Assembly: GCA_947496345.1 (NCBI GenBank)
Contig: CANMCL010000033.1
Location: forward strand, 1-8,744
Reading direction: 5' to 3'
Origin: Actinomycetota bacterium
Lineage (GTDB): Bacteria; Actinomycetota; Actinomycetes; Nanopelagicales; Nanopelagicaceae
DNA length: 8,744 nt
The position numbers were made by a program, and so were the translations under genes. Below are positions 7,157 to 8,744 of the stretch, in pieces; position 1 is the first letter of the stretch; each line of letters starts with the position of its first letter. The notes below the pieces were generated by a model, which saw only the letters and a list, made by a program, of their open reading frames with translations, ran no database searches and had not been told where the DNA came from.

Positions 7157-8007
7157 GTAAAAAACCAGGAACGAATAATGTTTGGAAGCACGCTCTCGCC
7201 ATTTCTCTGGTGCTGTTCACTGCTTTTCCGATTTATGTCGTAATCGTTACCTCCTTTGATCCGACCGGTGGAATTTCTTCTAGCTCTTTACTTCCAGTGA
7301 AGTTTTCATTTGATAATTACATAATGTTGTTTACTGACCCGCTAATTCCTTACTGGGCATGGATGAAGAACTCATTAATTATCGCAACTGCAACCGCAGT
7401 AACATCCGTGGCCATCGGCGCTGCGGCAGCCTTCGCCTTCAGCCGCTTGCGATTTAAGGGACGTAAAGTTGGCCTAAAAGCCCTTCTCTTAATTCAAGTC
7501 TTTCCAAGTTTCCTTTCACTCTCCGCAATCTATGTGATGATGGAACAAGTCTTCTTAATTGCGCCAACATTTGGGCTGGGCAGCATCTGGGGTCTTTACT
7601 TGATTTACATCGGTGGCGCACTTGGCGTTAACGTTTGGCTTCTTAAGGGATTCCTCGACTCGATTCCTCTTGAGCTCGATGAATCAGCGCGTTTAGATGG
7701 CGCATCAGTTCCACAAGTCTTCTGGTTGATCTTTCTGCCACTTGCCGCACCAGTATTAGCGGTAATTGCGGTACTTTCATTTATCGGAACTTTTAACGAA
7801 TTCGTTCTTGCCTCACTCTTCTTGCAGGATGTAGAGAACCGAACCGTTGCAGTAGGTCTTCAACAATTCGTGGGTGGTCAATTCGAGGCGACTTGGGGAC
7901 CTTTCGCCGCCGGATCGATCATCGCCTCGATTCCGCTGGTAGCAATCTTCTTATCAATGCAGAGATTTATAATTGGCGGCTTAACCGCTGGCGCAACGAA
8001 GGGTTGA
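7153..8007 (+). CDS. malG: Maltose/maltodextrin ABC transporter permease MalG
   Basis: A 284-residue permease subunit, typical in length for MalG, the partner of MalF. It has about six membrane helices (roughly 13-33, 74-98, 106-130, 144-165, 193-217 and 252-275). The EAA loop is visible as ELDESARLDGAS (174-185), followed by the helix that ends FLPLAAP (194-200); this loop contacts the ATPase. SFIGTFNEFVLA (209-220) matches the MalG region containing WNEF in other members. The start codon ATG 7153 overlaps the malF stop (ATGA), and GGAA at 7144-7147 could serve as a weak ribosome binding site, so translation is probably coupled to malF, giving equal amounts of both subunits. The GH13 gene begins 1 nt after its stop. 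Confidence 0.94.
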   Translation: MSKKPGTNNVWKHALAISLVLFTAFPIYVVIVTSFDPTGGISSSSLLPVKFSFDNYIMLFTDPLIPYWAWMKNSLIIATATAVTSVAIGAAAAFAFSRLRFKGRKVGLKALLLIQVFPSFLSLSAIYVMMEQVFLIAPTFGLGSIWGLYLIYIGGALGVNVWLLKGFLDSIPLELDESARLDGASVPQVFWLIFLPLAAPVLAVIAVLSFIGTFNEFVLASLFLQDVENRTVAVGLQQFVGGQFEATWGPFAAGSIIASIPLVAIFLSMQRFIIGGLTAGATKG

Positions 8008-8008
8008 G

Positions 8009-8744
8009 TTGAAAAAAGTAAGTATTTTTACCGCCATAACAATCTCCTTAGCTTTAGCAACCACTTCAATCGCATACGCCCAAGTTAACTCTGACTTTAT
8101 CAAGCCGATGGTCCGCGGACCACAGAGCGATGAGTCGGTCTACTTCATAATGACTGACCGCTTCGAAAATAGCGATACCAGCAATGATTACGGTGGGACG
8201 AATAAAGCGCTGTCAATCAGCGGTTTCGCTCCAGAAGATATTGGCTATTGGCACGGTGGTGACCTCAAGGGAATCACAAAGCGCTTGGATTACATCAAAT
8301 CTATGGGCTTTACTTCTATCTGGATTACACCGCCAGTAGTTCAAAAGTCTGTGCAAGGAAACTCATCTGCTTATCACGGCTATTGGGGCGTTGATTTCAC
8401 AACTGTCGATCCGCATTTGGGCAGTGAAGCAGACTTTAAAGAGTTAGTTGCGCAGGCCCACAAATTAAATATGAAGGTGATCATAGATGTCGTGGTTAAT
8501 CACACTGCTGATGTTATTTACTACGACAGCAACGGAAGACCACAAGTAAATGCGGATGAAGCAAGTATAAAGAAACCAGAATGGCTCAATTTAATTAGCA
8601 ACTATCACAATCTTGGGAATAATCCGAGTATCGGAAATTCAGTCCTAGATGGTGATTTCTTCGGCCTCGATGATTTAGAGACCGAGAACCCTAAAGTGAT
8701 AAGCGGGTGGATTGATGTCTGGTCTAACTGGATTACCAAATTTG
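8009..8744 (+). CDS. Secreted GH13 alpha-amylase-family glycosidase, partial (3' end beyond window)
   Basis: The frame is open from a TTG at 8009 to the right edge, giving 245 codons. No ATG or GTG start is available in frame near the N-terminus; TTG has AAGGG at 7999-8003, 5 nt upstream, and directly precedes a signal peptide (MKKVSIF, hydrophobic 5-21, likely cleavage after IAYA at 24). GH13 barrel features follow: VYFIMTDRFENSD (44-56), YWHGGDLKGI (80-89), a conserved IWITPPV stretch (104-110), YHGYWGVDF (122-130) with VDPHLGS (133-139), region I DVVVNH (160-165), and the region V-like FGLDDLETENP (218-228). The catalytic nucleophile, acid/base and third aspartate lie past the window, so activity cannot be confirmed and the exact enzyme (alpha-amylase, neopullulanase or pullulanase type) is open. 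Its position 1 nt after malG indicates co-transcription and a role in making maltodextrins for the transporter outside the cell membrane. Confidence 0.9.
   Translation, partial: MKKVSIFTAITISLALATTSIAYAQVNSDFIKPMVRGPQSDESVYFIMTDRFENSDTSNDYGGTNKALSISGFAPEDIGYWHGGDLKGITKRLDYIKSMGFTSIWITPPVVQKSVQGNSSAYHGYWGVDFTTVDPHLGSEADFKELVAQAHKLNMKVIIDVVVNHTADVIYYDSNGRPQVNADEASIKKPEWLNLISNYHNLGNNPSIGNSVLDGDFFGLDDLETENPKVISGWIDVWSNWITKF

Overview
The window looks like chromosomal DNA of a free-living actinobacterium with unusually low GC for that phylum. The citrate synthase is of the actinobacterial CitA (citrate synthase 2) type, SerC is of the mycobacterial type, and serC and pdxH lie divergent to the citrate synthase gene. 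Together with the moderate AT content and very short intergenic gaps, this would fit a streamlined aquatic lineage such as the Nanopelagicales (acI) group. That placement is inference from gene type and composition only.

Left part, minus strand (1-2867): pdxH, serC and an MFS transporter are packed head to tail with 9-nt and 7-nt gaps, so they probably form one operon. The transporter runs off the left edge. PdxH makes pyridoxal phosphate and SerC uses it as cofactor. The transporter's substrate cannot be read from sequence.

Middle (2868-4257): a 68-bp divergent spacer separates pdxH from citA (plus strand). It carries an imperfect 24-bp palindrome that could be an operator. CitA is followed by about 200 bp that hold the signals for the next operon: an AT-rich inverted repeat, several GC-containing inverted repeats that could fold alternatively, and a strong Shine-Dalgarno sequence.

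Right part, plus strand (4258-8744): a maltose/maltodextrin uptake and degradation operon. It runs malE (binding protein), a 20-bp perfect hairpin, malF, malG (ATGA overlap with malF) and a secreted GH13 alpha-amylase-family enzyme cut by the right edge. The expected division of labour is that the exported GH13 enzyme trims alpha-glucans outside the membrane, MalE captures the resulting oligosaccharides, and MalFG imports them. No ATPase (MalK/MsiK) and no LacI-type regulator is seen here; the ATPase could be downstream or elsewhere.

Most of the window is recognisable central and carbohydrate metabolism; I do not see a wholly novel system. The points most worth a second look are a MalE without a lipobox paired with a MalF that has a large P2-like external domain, the long malE-malF hairpin, and the palindrome between pdxH and citA. 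No tRNA, rRNA, CRISPR array, insertion sequence or phage gene was seen, and no stretch over 300 bases lacks a gene.
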